DNA of 12,926 bases from an uncultured Eubacteriales bacterium. Lineage in GTDB: Bacteria; Bacillota; Clostridia; Monoglobales; Monoglobaceae. Below, in pieces: positions 5,778-12,577 of this stretch (position 1 is its first letter; each line of letters starts with the position of its first letter). Both the position numbers and the translations under genes were made by a program. The stretch spans positions 1 to 12,926 of the forward strand of contig URZD01000042.1 of assembly GCA_900552305.1 (NCBI GenBank). The letters run 5' to 3'. The notes under the pieces are model-generated. The model saw only the letters and a program-made list of their open reading frames with translations, ran no database searches and was not told the DNA's origin.

Positions 5778-7601
5778 TTATTTTACATTATCCTTAAATC
5801 TCATAAGCATTGTTGCGATTTCCGCTCTTGTTGCCGTACCCTTCGGCGCAAGCACATTGCCGTCACGCCCGTTTATAACAGACATTGCGGTTGCCCATTC
5901 AAGCGCCGGCTTTGCATAGTCTGAAACCTCTGCATTATCGGTAAATCCGCTTATATCTTTGCTTGCGCTTGTGTCTTTATTCTCAAACTGCGCAAATCTG
6001 TAGAGAATAGCCGCAATCTGCTCGCGCGTGAGCGACGCATTCGGGTCAAACGCACCGTTGTCAAGTCCGTTGATTATACCCTTATCCTTGCCCCACGCCG
6101 CAGCCTTGCCGAAATAATCGGAAATGCTGACGTCAGAGAATATCGACTGTGCATAACCGTCAAGCTTAGCACCTGCCATTCTTGCAAGAACAGTGATTAT
6201 CATACCTCTTGTTGTAAGTCCGTCCGGCTGGAAGGTGTCCTCGTCAATACCGTTGAACAACCCCTCCGAAACCGCACGAACAATGCTTCCCTTCGCCCAG
6301 TGCGCTTCAATATCGCCAAAGGTCGCTTTCTTTACATTGTTGTTCGGATTCAAATTCGTGTTTCCGTTTGTTGTAGTGGTAGTCGAAACAACACCGTTAT
6401 TTGTGCGGTATGTTGTTGAACCGCTTGAACCGCTTGATGAACTTGATGTTGATTTATAGTCTATTGTAACTGTGCATACCGAGCTTGCAAAGAACTTTTC
6501 CTCGTTGCTTGCCTTATATCTTATCTCATAGCTGCCGGAAGCAAGCCTTGTTTCAATCTTCTCCTCCGGAGTTGTCCACGAGCTTGCATTTGCGTTTTTA
6601 TATTCCATTTTTGATGTAAAGCCGCCGATTTTGCCGTCCTTTTTTGATGAGGTCGACGCCTTGGTTATTGTAAAGCTGCTCTTTAACGGTGCAGAGGGTC
6701 TTTTATCAAGTACGATTTCCTCCCACTCGCTTTCTTCTATAGCGCTTTCGTCGTCATGGAGCTTTGCTATGTAATATGTTGTACCCGGCTTAATCGTCTT
6801 TCCCGAAGCAATTTTATTCTTTACCGCAGCCGATGTAGAAACTACATAGACCTTCTCGTCATATGTAATTTTTTCCTTTTCATAGTTTATTTCGTAAGCC
6901 GCTTTCTCTGCCGGTTTTTCCTCAACCTTAGCGCTTATTGCCGAAATAAGCTCATCGTTTACAGTTGCGGAAACCGCAATAAACTTACCCTTCATAGCGT
7001 CTGTTACGGTAAACTCGTTGCCCGTTACGTCGGCAACCGGCTCCTTCCGCTCCGCGTCCTCTGTATCAAGAACATACCAACTGTATTCAACCTTTACGCT
7101 TTCTTCAAGCGCCGGAGTAATTACAGCCGTCAGCTTTTCGCCGACTATTGCAGAGCCACTTATGCTCATTGTGTAAATTATCGGTATCTCAACCTCCGCT
7201 ACAAAAGGCTTAAGAGTTATATCCTTCGTTACCTTAAAAGAATATGCCGCATCTGTGGATAATTCGTTTTCCGTAACCGTCTCATCCTCACCTGTCACAA
7301 GCTCAACCCACTTCACAAATCCGTAGCCGTTCTCCGGTGTTGCCGTAACGGTAACGTCCGAATTTTCATCAAATGCTTTTTCGGCTACATCCTCATCGCC
7401 GATTTTCACAGTGCAATGCTCCGCGCCGCTGATTTTAACCGTGTATGTAGCAACCTCGCCGCTGCCCTCGCCTTCTCCGCCGGGTGTTTCAACGGTCGAG
7501 CCTGCGCCGCTGCCTCCGCCCGGCACAACCTCGTCCGCGTACGCGGCAAAGCAGGATGCCGTCATAATTACAGATAACAGTAATGCCAATACTTTTTTCA
7601 T
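5778..7601 (-). CDS. Secreted SLH-domain surface protein
   Basis: 607 residues from ATG 7601, chosen because CGGAGG (7611-7616) lies 9 bases upstream and the signal peptide begins there. A longer reading from 7655 runs through the promoter. Signal peptide residues 1-22 (MKKVLALLLSVIMTAS...AYA, cut before DE). Then a Gly/Ser/Glu linker (27-50), a beta repeat resembling bacterial/InlB-type repeats (51-133, VTVTATPENGYGFVKW), an Ig-like domain (about 143-225, VEYSWYVLD), a further beta-rich part (235-382, YEIRYKASNEEKFFASS) and a Ser/Thr/Asn linker (383-425). Three SLH repeats close it (about 427-475, 487-537, 551-602), with motifs TTRGM, TREQ and TRAE. SLH triplets bind secondary cell-wall polymers, so the protein is predicted to be anchored non-covalently on the outside. 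The middle shows no catalytic motif I recognise; it may be adhesive or structural. It has its own promoter and terminator. Confidence 0.92.
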   Translation of the reverse strand: MKKVLALLLSVIMTASCFAAYADEVVPGGGSGAGSTVETPGGEGEGSGEVATYTVKISGAEHCTVKIGDEDVAEKAFDENSDVTVTATPENGYGFVKWVELVTGEDETVTENELSTDAAYSFKVTKDITLKPFVAEVEIPIIYTMSISGSAIVGEKLTAVITPALEESVKVEYSWYVLDTEDAERKEPVADVTGNEFTVTDAMKGKFIAVSATVNDELISAISAKVEEKPAEKAAYEINYEKEKITYDEKVYVVSTSAAVKNKIASGKTIKPGTTYYIAKLHDDESAIEESEWEEIVLDKRPSAPLKSSFTITKASTSSKKDGKIGGFTSKMEYKNANASSWTTPEEKIETRLASGSYEIRYKASNEEKFFASSVCTVTIDYKSTSSSSSGSSGSTTYRTNNGVVSTTTTTNGNTNLNPNNNVKKATFGDIEAHWAKGSIVRAVSEGLFNGIDEDTFQPDGLTTRGMIITVLARMAGAKLDGYAQSIFSDVSISDYFGKAAAWGKDKGIINGLDNGAFDPNASLTREQIAAILYRFAQFENKDTSASKDISGFTDNAEVSDYAKPALEWATAMSVINGRDGNVLAPKGTATRAEIATMLMRFKDNVK

Positions 7602-7643
7602 TTTGATATGCCTCCGTAGTGAATATTTTTTCCTTTTTATTTT

Positions 7644-7671
7644 ATTATACAACATTTTTTTATTATATCAA
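7644..7671 (-). promoter_or_regulatory. Promoter of the SLH-protein gene
   Basis: On the minus strand TTGATA (7666-7671), 16 bases, TATAAT (7644-7649). Near-consensus sigma-A boxes place the start near 7637 and a leader of about 35 bases holding CGGAGG. The gene can thus be expressed apart from the ABC-F gene upstream. Confidence 0.75.
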
Positions 7672-7729
7672 GAGGTTTTTATAATTTTTTTACGGAAATT
7701 TATTCAAATTTCACTAATCCTCCTATGTT

Positions 7730-9652
7730 TTACCCTTCCAGTTCCGTCCATTCCCCGTAATATCCCTCAAGCCGATTTCGCGCATCGTCACACTCCGCAC
7801 ACTTTTCATTCATCAGCTTATAGTCGGAGAACACCTCCTCAAGGGTCATTTCCTCTTCAAGCTCCGCAATATGCGTTTCGGTTTCCTCAATCAGCCGTTC
7901 CAGCTCGCGAATACGGCTTTTCCGCTCCGCGTCCGCGCGCCGTTGCTCCTTTGTACGAAAGCCGCGCCCTTCCGACTTCTTCTCCTGTGCTGCGGCATAC
8001 GCTGCAGCCTGCGCCGCCTCGCGCTGAGCCGTTTCCTCCGCTTCGCACCGTTCGCGGTAATAGTCATAGTTTCCGTCATATATAACCGCGCCGTCACGCT
8101 TAATTTCCACAATCCTGTTCGAAATCTTATTCAAAAGGTAACGGTCATGCGATACGAACAGCACCGTGCCGCCGTACTCCGCAAGCGCCTTTTCAAGCAC
8201 CTCCTTTGAATCGAGGTCAAGGTGGTTTGTCGGCTCGTCCAGAATCCGTACATTCGCTTTTTCAAGCATAATTATACAAAGCGCAAGCCGCGCCCTCTCG
8301 CCGCCGGAGATAACCTTTACCGGCTTGAATACGTCGTCCTTGGTCAGCAGCACATTCCCTAGCGCACGTCTGATTTCCGCCTCGGGAGTATTGGGAAACC
8401 TGTCCCACAGCTCGTCAAGCGCAATTTTGTCTTGGTCAAGATTCAGGTTTTCCTGTTCGTAATAGCTTACCGAAACATTTTTGCCCCACTCAATCTCGCC
8501 CGTATAATACGGAATCAGCCCCTGTATCGTCTTTAAAAACGACGACTTACCGATACCGTTGTCACCGATTATAGCTACCCTCTCGCCGCGTTTCAGCTCA
8601 AAATCTATATTTCCGCACAGCTTTATATGCTCCTCGCCGACCGTCACGTCAAGACCGTGTACAGTAAGAACATCCTTGTACGGTTCGCGCGTATACTCAA
8701 ATCGCAGCTTCATCGTTTTAAGATCGCCGTCCGGGCGGTCAAGTTCCTCCATGCTGTCAAGTATCTTCTGCCGCGACTTTGCGCTTGCCGCGGTAGACGC
8801 GCGCGCCATATTTTTATCAACATAGGTTTGCAGCTGTGCAATCTGCATTTGCTGCATCTCGTACTCCTTCATCTCCCGCGCACGGCGCTCAGCCTTTTGA
8901 ACGGTATACTTTGAATAATTCCCTACATATGAATACAGCCTGCCGCGCTCCATTTCATAAATATGCGTCACAATCTTGTCAAGAAAATAGCGGTCATGCG
9001 AAACCGTGAGGATCGCGCCGTTATAGCCGACCAGATAATCCTCCAGCCATTTAAGCGTTTTGAAGTCAAGGTGGTTTGTCGGCTCGTCCAGAATCAGCAG
9101 CTCGGGTTCTTCAAGTAGCAGCCGCGCTATCGCAAGCCGCGTTTTTTCGCCGCCGCTCAGTACGTTAATCACGGTCGTCAAATCCTTATCGCCAAACCCC
9201 ATACCGTTCAGAACGGTTTTTATTTTCACATCGACATTGTAGCCGTCGCGGCTCTCAAAGTACGCCTGCGCCGCGTTGTACGCCGCTGCGCACCGCTTGT
9301 ATTCCCCGCCGCCGTGGTCGGACAGCCGCGCCATTTCCGATTCCAGTCTTCGCATCCGCGCCTCTGTCTGTGTCACATCGTCAAAAACCTTACGCATCTC
9401 GTCAATAATCGTGCTGTCGCGCATAAGACCGTTGTTCTGTTCAAGGTAGCCTACGGTCAATCCCGGCTTTTTCACAAGCTCGCCACTGTCGTAATCAAGC
9501 GTTCCCATGATAATCTTCAAAAGAGTTGACTTTCCCGCGCCGTTTACACCAATTAAGCCGTAGCGCCCTTTTTCGTCAACGGTCATATTTATATTTTTAA
9601 GAATTTCCTCCTGACCAAAGCTCTTGCTCAGGTTTTCTACAGAAATAAGCAT
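7730..9652 (-). CDS. ABC-F family ATPase
   Basis: A 640-residue soluble protein with two ABC ATPase domains and no membrane segment. Domain 1: Walker A GVNGAGKS (35-42), signature LSGGEKT (165-171), Walker B LLILDEPTNHLD (185-196), switch His in TVSHD. A charged inter-domain linker (about 250-320) follows. Domain 2: Walker A GDNGIGKS (363-370), ISGGERARL (448-456), Walker B VRILDEPTNHLD (468-479), FVSHD. A C-terminal coiled coil rich in Glu/Arg/Ala (about 535-635) resembles the YdiF/Uup group. ABC-F proteins act on the ribosome E site in translation or antibiotic protection; this one looks like a housekeeping type, but resistance cannot be excluded. Residue 469 is Arg where Walker B normally has Leu or Ile. 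AGAGG before the ATG supports the start. The RseC-like gene lies 134 bases upstream, same strand; no clear promoter or terminator lies between. Confidence 0.95.
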   Translation of the reverse strand: MLISVENLSKSFGQEEILKNINMTVDEKGRYGLIGVNGAGKSTLLKIIMGTLDYDSGELVKKPGLTVGYLEQNNGLMRDSTIIDEMRKVFDDVTQTEARMRRLESEMARLSDHGGGEYKRCAAAYNAAQAYFESRDGYNVDVKIKTVLNGMGFGDKDLTTVINVLSGGEKTRLAIARLLLEEPELLILDEPTNHLDFKTLKWLEDYLVGYNGAILTVSHDRYFLDKIVTHIYEMERGRLYSYVGNYSKYTVQKAERRAREMKEYEMQQMQIAQLQTYVDKNMARASTAASAKSRQKILDSMEELDRPDGDLKTMKLRFEYTREPYKDVLTVHGLDVTVGEEHIKLCGNIDFELKRGERVAIIGDNGIGKSSFLKTIQGLIPYYTGEIEWGKNVSVSYYEQENLNLDQDKIALDELWDRFPNTPEAEIRRALGNVLLTKDDVFKPVKVISGGERARLALCIIMLEKANVRILDEPTNHLDLDSKEVLEKALAEYGGTVLFVSHDRYLLNKISNRIVEIKRDGAVIYDGNYDYYRERCEAEETAQREAAQAAAYAAAQEKKSEGRGFRTKEQRRADAERKSRIRELERLIEETETHIAELEEEMTLEEVFSDYKLMNEKCAECDDARNRLEGYYGEWTELEG

Positions 9653-9786
9653 TTTTTACCTCTTATTATCGTTATGTTTTCGTTATCTGCGCCGCCGCGC
9701 CGCAGGAGCAATGCCGCCGCGTTTATCTATCGTTTTCCGGTGCCTTCGGCGCCGCAAATGTTTCTATACTGCCTGTCGGACACACA
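9653..9786. other. Spacer between RseC-like and ABC-F genes
   Basis: GC-rich spacer with a 7-bp hairpin at 9737-9753 (CGGTGCC, loop TTC, GGCGCCG) that lacks a T-run. On the minus strand near the ABC-F start it has repeated ATAACGA/GATAAT blocks. No good -35/-10 pair was found, so the two genes may be co-transcribed from the promoter at 10237-10265. Confidence 0.4.
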
Positions 9787-10176
9787 TCAGATTTTTTCAA
9801 CCTTAATTTCTATTTCACTTCTGCGTTTTTCGGTTATCTTCAGCAGCAGAACGCCTACCGCAACGCCGAGAACAGCACCGAAAAACGCGCACAAATCACC
9901 GCCCGCGGCATTCCCCGCCGCGCCGCCGCAAATCAAAAGCGCCGTCAGTGACGCATAGCCGAGTGCAGAGCGTTTCATCACCGCCGAATCGCTTGACGAA
10001 AGGCGCACTCTGTCACCCTCGCGCAGTCCAATCGTATTTTTTATATTAACCGTCATTTCGCGCATATTCCCGCAAAGACCGCAGGCTGCGCAATTCTCGC
10101 CGCACGCGGAATCCCGCGTAACCGTAACGGTCGCGTTTTCGTTATCCGCCGCCGTCACAACACCATTCTTCTCCAA
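9787..10176 (-). CDS. RseC/MucC-like Cys-motif membrane protein
   Basis: 129 residues from TTG 10176. That start is chosen because GGAGG (10186-10190) lies 9 bases upstream. An ATG at 10194 would lie before that site and has no ribosome site of its own. The N-terminal soluble part has VTVTRDSACGENCAACGLCG (Cys 25, 29, 32, 35), the cluster of the SoxR-reducing-system/RseC family, then a beta segment (MTVNIKNTIGLREGDRVRL). Two hydrophobic helices follow (about 71-92 and 95-114) and a charged tail. Members are small inner-membrane proteins linked to Rnf-type electron transfer or SoxR reduction; in clostridia the role is mostly unknown. The cluster could bind a metal or Fe-S centre, which is inference. 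It follows a consensus promoter and is upstream of the ABC-F gene. Ala-rich helices are the only odd feature. Confidence 0.8.
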   Translation of the reverse strand: MEKNGVVTAADNENATVTVTRDSACGENCAACGLCGNMREMTVNIKNTIGLREGDRVRLSSSDSAVMKRSALGYASLTALLICGGAAGNAAGGDLCAFFGAVLGVAVGVLLLKITEKRRSEIEIKVEKI

Positions 10177-10236
10177 CCCGGCGCACCTCCGCATTTATAT
10201 TTAAAGTTCATGCCAACACACACAAAACCGACTTTA

Positions 10237-10265
10237 ATTATATATCAAATCAGCTTAACTGTCAA
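10237..10265 (-). promoter_or_regulatory. Consensus sigma-A promoter of the RseC-like gene
   Basis: On the minus strand TTGACA (10260-10265), exactly 17 bases, TATAAT (10237-10242): full consensus. The -35 box overlaps the TGA stop of the AraC-type gene (10262-10264). The predicted leader of about 55 bases holds an inverted repeat TTAAAGT/ACTTTAA (10201-10207 with 10231-10237), whose right arm touches the -10 box and might be a regulator site. Confidence 0.88.
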
Positions 10266-11047
10266 GCCTTTGCGGGCGGCTTTCCGCACTCCGCATTATA
10301 CCTTGCCGGGGTTACTCCGAATTTCCGTTTAAAAAGCGTTCCGAAGTATTTTTCGTCTGCAAATCCCGACATTTCCGCCACCTCAAACACCTTGAATTCC
10401 CGCGAGTTTATAAGCGACAAGGCGTACTCCATCCGCATATCGGCAATCAGCCGCTTGGGCGGCATTCCAAACAGCTCACGCGCATATTTGCGAAGCGTTA
10501 CCTCGCTCATGTACAGCATTGCCGCCAAATCCTTAACCGTAAAATCGGGGTTTCTGTAGTTTTCACAGATAAAGCGGTTTATCTGTCCGCGCACCCTGTC
10601 GCCGTCCTTTTCCTCGCCGTCAAAATTTTTCGCGGCAAGCTCCAGTATCTCATAAAAACGCCGCATAAGCTCATACTTGTACCCGCTCCGTTTTTCTGTC
10701 GAAATGTAAACCATTTCTTTAAACAGCGCCCTGATTTCACCGGAATTTCGGGGTCTAAACAGCTCAATTTTTTCAAAAAGTCTGTTATAAAGTTTAAAAT
10801 TCACCACTATCATATGTTCGTTTTTCGACACCCTTCTGTACGGGCATTGAGCGGGAAAAAATCCGAGTGTTCCGTCAGTCGCGCGGTATTCCCCGCCGTC
10901 TGTCGTAATCAGCGTATCCGCCGTTATTCTCAGCGAAAGCGAGCAAAAGCTCCGACTGCCGACATTATGCGTATTTTCGTGGTGAAATTCAATCACATCA
11001 ACAAGCTCCGCCGCGATATCGCCGCAATTAAAAAACACCGCATTCAC
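10262..11047 (-). CDS. AraC-family transcriptional regulator, divergent from GH10 gene
   Basis: 261 residues with an intact two-HTH AraC domain at the C terminus. HTH 1 is near 169-191 (FTVKDLAAMLYMSEVTLRKYARELFG). HTH 2 is near 218-242 (FKVFEVAEMSGFADEKYFGTLFKRKFG), ending in the family consensus VTPARYN. The N-terminal 1-90 has a cupin-like beta pattern (GSRSFCSLSLRI, GTLGFFPAQCPYRRV) and probably senses a ligand. AAGGGGTG precedes the ATG at 11047. It is transcribed away from the GH10 xylanase-like gene across a 135-base intergenic region with opposed promoters, so it is the likely activator of that gene in response to a sugar. This local-regulator role is inferred from position. A candidate operator repeat sits in its own promoter and at its ribosome site, which suggests autoregulation. 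Confidence 0.92.
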   Translation of the reverse strand: MNAVFFNCGDIAAELVDVIEFHHENTHNVGSRSFCSLSLRITADTLITTDGGEYRATDGTLGFFPAQCPYRRVSKNEHMIVVNFKLYNRLFEKIELFRPRNSGEIRALFKEMVYISTEKRSGYKYELMRRFYEILELAAKNFDGEEKDGDRVRGQINRFICENYRNPDFTVKDLAAMLYMSEVTLRKYARELFGMPPKRLIADMRMEYALSLINSREFKVFEVAEMSGFADEKYFGTLFKRKFGVTPARYNAECGKPPAKA

Positions 11048-11104
11048 CCCTTTCGAAAAAGCCTTTTCATCACTGAATTTATTTTATCACACCTCTTTCG
11101 AAAA
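11045..11104. promoter_or_regulatory. Pair of 15-bp TTTCGAAA repeats, candidate operator
   Basis: Two copies of CACC(C/T)CTTTCGAAAA, at 11045-11059 and 11090-11104, identical at 14 of 15 positions and 45 bases apart, each centred on the palindrome TTTCGAAA. The right copy lies in the spacer and touches the -35 box of the AraC-gene promoter. The left copy covers that gene's ribosome site. This fits binding of the AraC protein (or another regulator); it is inferred. Confidence 0.55.
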
Positions 11105-11109
11105 TTCAA
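11081..11109 (-). promoter_or_regulatory. Promoter of the AraC-type gene
   Basis: On the minus strand TTGAAT (11104-11109), 17 bases, TAAAAT (11081-11086). Partial matches (4 and 5 of 6) with ideal spacing, suited to a regulated or weak promoter. The 17-base spacer contains TTTCGAAA. Confidence 0.6.
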
Positions 11110-11131
11110 CCTTTTTTTTACGTTTTCTGGG

Positions 11132-11160
11132 TTGTATATTCATATTTCAAGCGCTATACT
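11132..11160 (+). promoter_or_regulatory. Promoter of the GH10 gene
   Basis: TTGTAT (11132-11137), 17 bases, TATACT (11155-11160). The predicted start near 11167 leaves a very short leader that still contains AAAGGGGG before the ATG at 11183. Confidence 0.65.
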
Positions 11161-11182
11161 TAAGGAAAAAGGGGGCATAACA

Positions 11183-12508
11183 ATGACCGAAAACAAAGTA
11201 TACCAATACATAAAGGACGGCGAGAGCGCATTTTCCGCCCGTGCCGACCGCGACATTGAACGAAACAGAAAGGGAGATTTTGAGCTTGTCATCTCCGATG
11301 CGGAGGGCAATCCCGTCAAGGGAGCCAAGGTCAATGTGCGTATGACGCAGATTGACTTCAACTTTGGAGCAAATATTTTCATGCTCGGCGAATACGACAC
11401 GGACGAGCAAAACAGACGCTATGAGGAGGAATTCTGCAAGCTGTTCAACAGCGCTGCAGTTCCGCTCTACTGGGAGGGTACCGAGCCGACCCGCGGCTAC
11501 CTCCGTTACAGCACGGACACAAAACGCGACTACTACCGCCGCCCGCCCGCGGACGCTGTGCGCGACTTCTGCCGCGACCGCGGACTTCGCATGAAGGGGC
11601 ATCCGCTTTTCTGGCATGAGTTTGTCCCGCATTGGCTGCCCGATGACTTTAACAAGCTTAAACCGTTTATCGTCAAGCGTTTTGAGGAAATCTCCGAACG
11701 CTATGCCAGGGACTTTGAGCGTTTTGACGTCGTCAACGAGCCGTCGCGGATTTATGACGTATATATGCGCGACCGCCGCAATCCGCGCGCGAAGTGCATT
11801 GTTCCGGATGACAATTACCTTCCGTGGATTTTCGGACTTGCCGACCGTCTTTTCCCGACAAACACGCTTATACTCAACGATACGGTCGGTGCGTCATTTG
11901 AGGAATTCCGCGGCAAATACAGCGGCTTTTACCTTAACATTGCTTCACTGCTCGACCGCGGCGTAAGAATCGATGAGATAGGAATGCAGTGCCACCTCGG
12001 CGGAAACGGTCCGAGAAACGTATATAATTCAGAGATTCTCTATGATGTTCTTGACACCTACGCAGCTCTCGGAAAGCCGATAAACATCTCAGAAATCAGT
12101 ATACCGTCCCATTTTGACGGCGTTGCTGACGAGGAGCTGCAGGCTCTCGCAGCGGAGCGGCTTTACAAGACCTGCTTCTCTCACGAAAGCGTAACAGGAA
12201 TTACATGGTGGAATCTCCCCGATGACGGAGTTCTTACCACAAAGCGCGTTGCGGGCAACGAAAATCTTCCGTCAACCGCGCTGATTGACGGCGACTACAA
12301 CGAAAAACCCGCATACAAAACGCTTGACCGCCTTATCAACCGCGAGTGGACAACCAACGTAACCGCCAATACAAACGAGTTCGGAATTGCCTCCTTCCGC
12401 GGCTTTTACGGCAAGTACGACATCACGATAGCCGACGGCAAAAGCGAGTCAAAAACGAGCGTTTCCCTCTGCAAGGGCGCTCCGAACGTGCGGAAAATTA
12501 CAAAATAA
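11183..12508 (+). CDS. GH10-family glycoside hydrolase (xylanase-like), no signal peptide
   Basis: 441 residues from ATG 11183, with AAAGGGGG upstream and a promoter at 11132-11160. An open reading extends further upstream but overlaps the promoters and the AraC gene. Residues 31-66 form a beta segment (DFELVISDAEGNPVKGAKVNV) leading into the GH10 barrel (about 60-388). Family motifs: GHPLFWH (139-145), DVVNEP with acid/base Glu186, GMQCHL with His271, NISEIS with nucleophile Glu304, GITWWNLPDDG (339-349). A short beta tail (390-430) ends it. GH10 enzymes cleave beta-1,4-xylan or xylo-oligosaccharides with retention. The protein begins MTENKVYQYI with no signal peptide, so it is predicted to be cytoplasmic and to act on imported oligosaccharides. 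The motif ISEIS departs from the common TELD(I/V). It is likely controlled by the divergent AraC protein. Substrate is inferred. Confidence 0.92.
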   Translation: MTENKVYQYIKDGESAFSARADRDIERNRKGDFELVISDAEGNPVKGAKVNVRMTQIDFNFGANIFMLGEYDTDEQNRRYEEEFCKLFNSAAVPLYWEGTEPTRGYLRYSTDTKRDYYRRPPADAVRDFCRDRGLRMKGHPLFWHEFVPHWLPDDFNKLKPFIVKRFEEISERYARDFERFDVVNEPSRIYDVYMRDRRNPRAKCIVPDDNYLPWIFGLADRLFPTNTLILNDTVGASFEEFRGKYSGFYLNIASLLDRGVRIDEIGMQCHLGGNGPRNVYNSEILYDVLDTYAALGKPINISEISIPSHFDGVADEELQALAAERLYKTCFSHESVTGITWWNLPDDGVLTTKRVAGNENLPSTALIDGDYNEKPAYKTLDRLINREWTTNVTANTNEFGIASFRGFYGKYDITIADGKSESKTSVSLCKGAPNVRKITK

Positions 12509-12532
12509 GCCTTCCCGTATCAAAGTTTATAT

Positions 12533-12572
12533 TAAAAGTAAAAGCGGCACGTTCGTGCCGCTTTTACTTTTA
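12533..12572. terminator. Bidirectional terminator between GH10 and EamA genes
   Basis: A long near-perfect stem (TAAAAGTAAAAGCGGCACG, 12533-12551, with its complement 12554-12572) and tiny loop. T-rich on the plus strand and mirrored on the minus strand, so it can end both convergent genes. It begins 25 bases after the GH10 stop and ends 6 bases from the transporter gene's stop. Confidence 0.9.
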
Positions 12573-12577
12573 TGCTG

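Noticed and set aside
7524..7601. Lipoprotein signal in the SLH protein (TASC near residue 17)
   Set aside because: The -3 position is Thr, not the usual Leu, and AYA-DE just after fits ordinary signal peptidase I cleavage.
7411..8085. Plus-strand open frame of 224 codons
   Set aside because: Runs antisense to the SLH-protein and ABC-F genes and across the SLH promoter; composition reflects the opposite strand.
10814..11182. N-terminal extension of the GH10 protein
   Set aside because: It would overlap the AraC gene and both divergent promoters; the ATG at 11183 has a good ribosome site and family sequence begins there.
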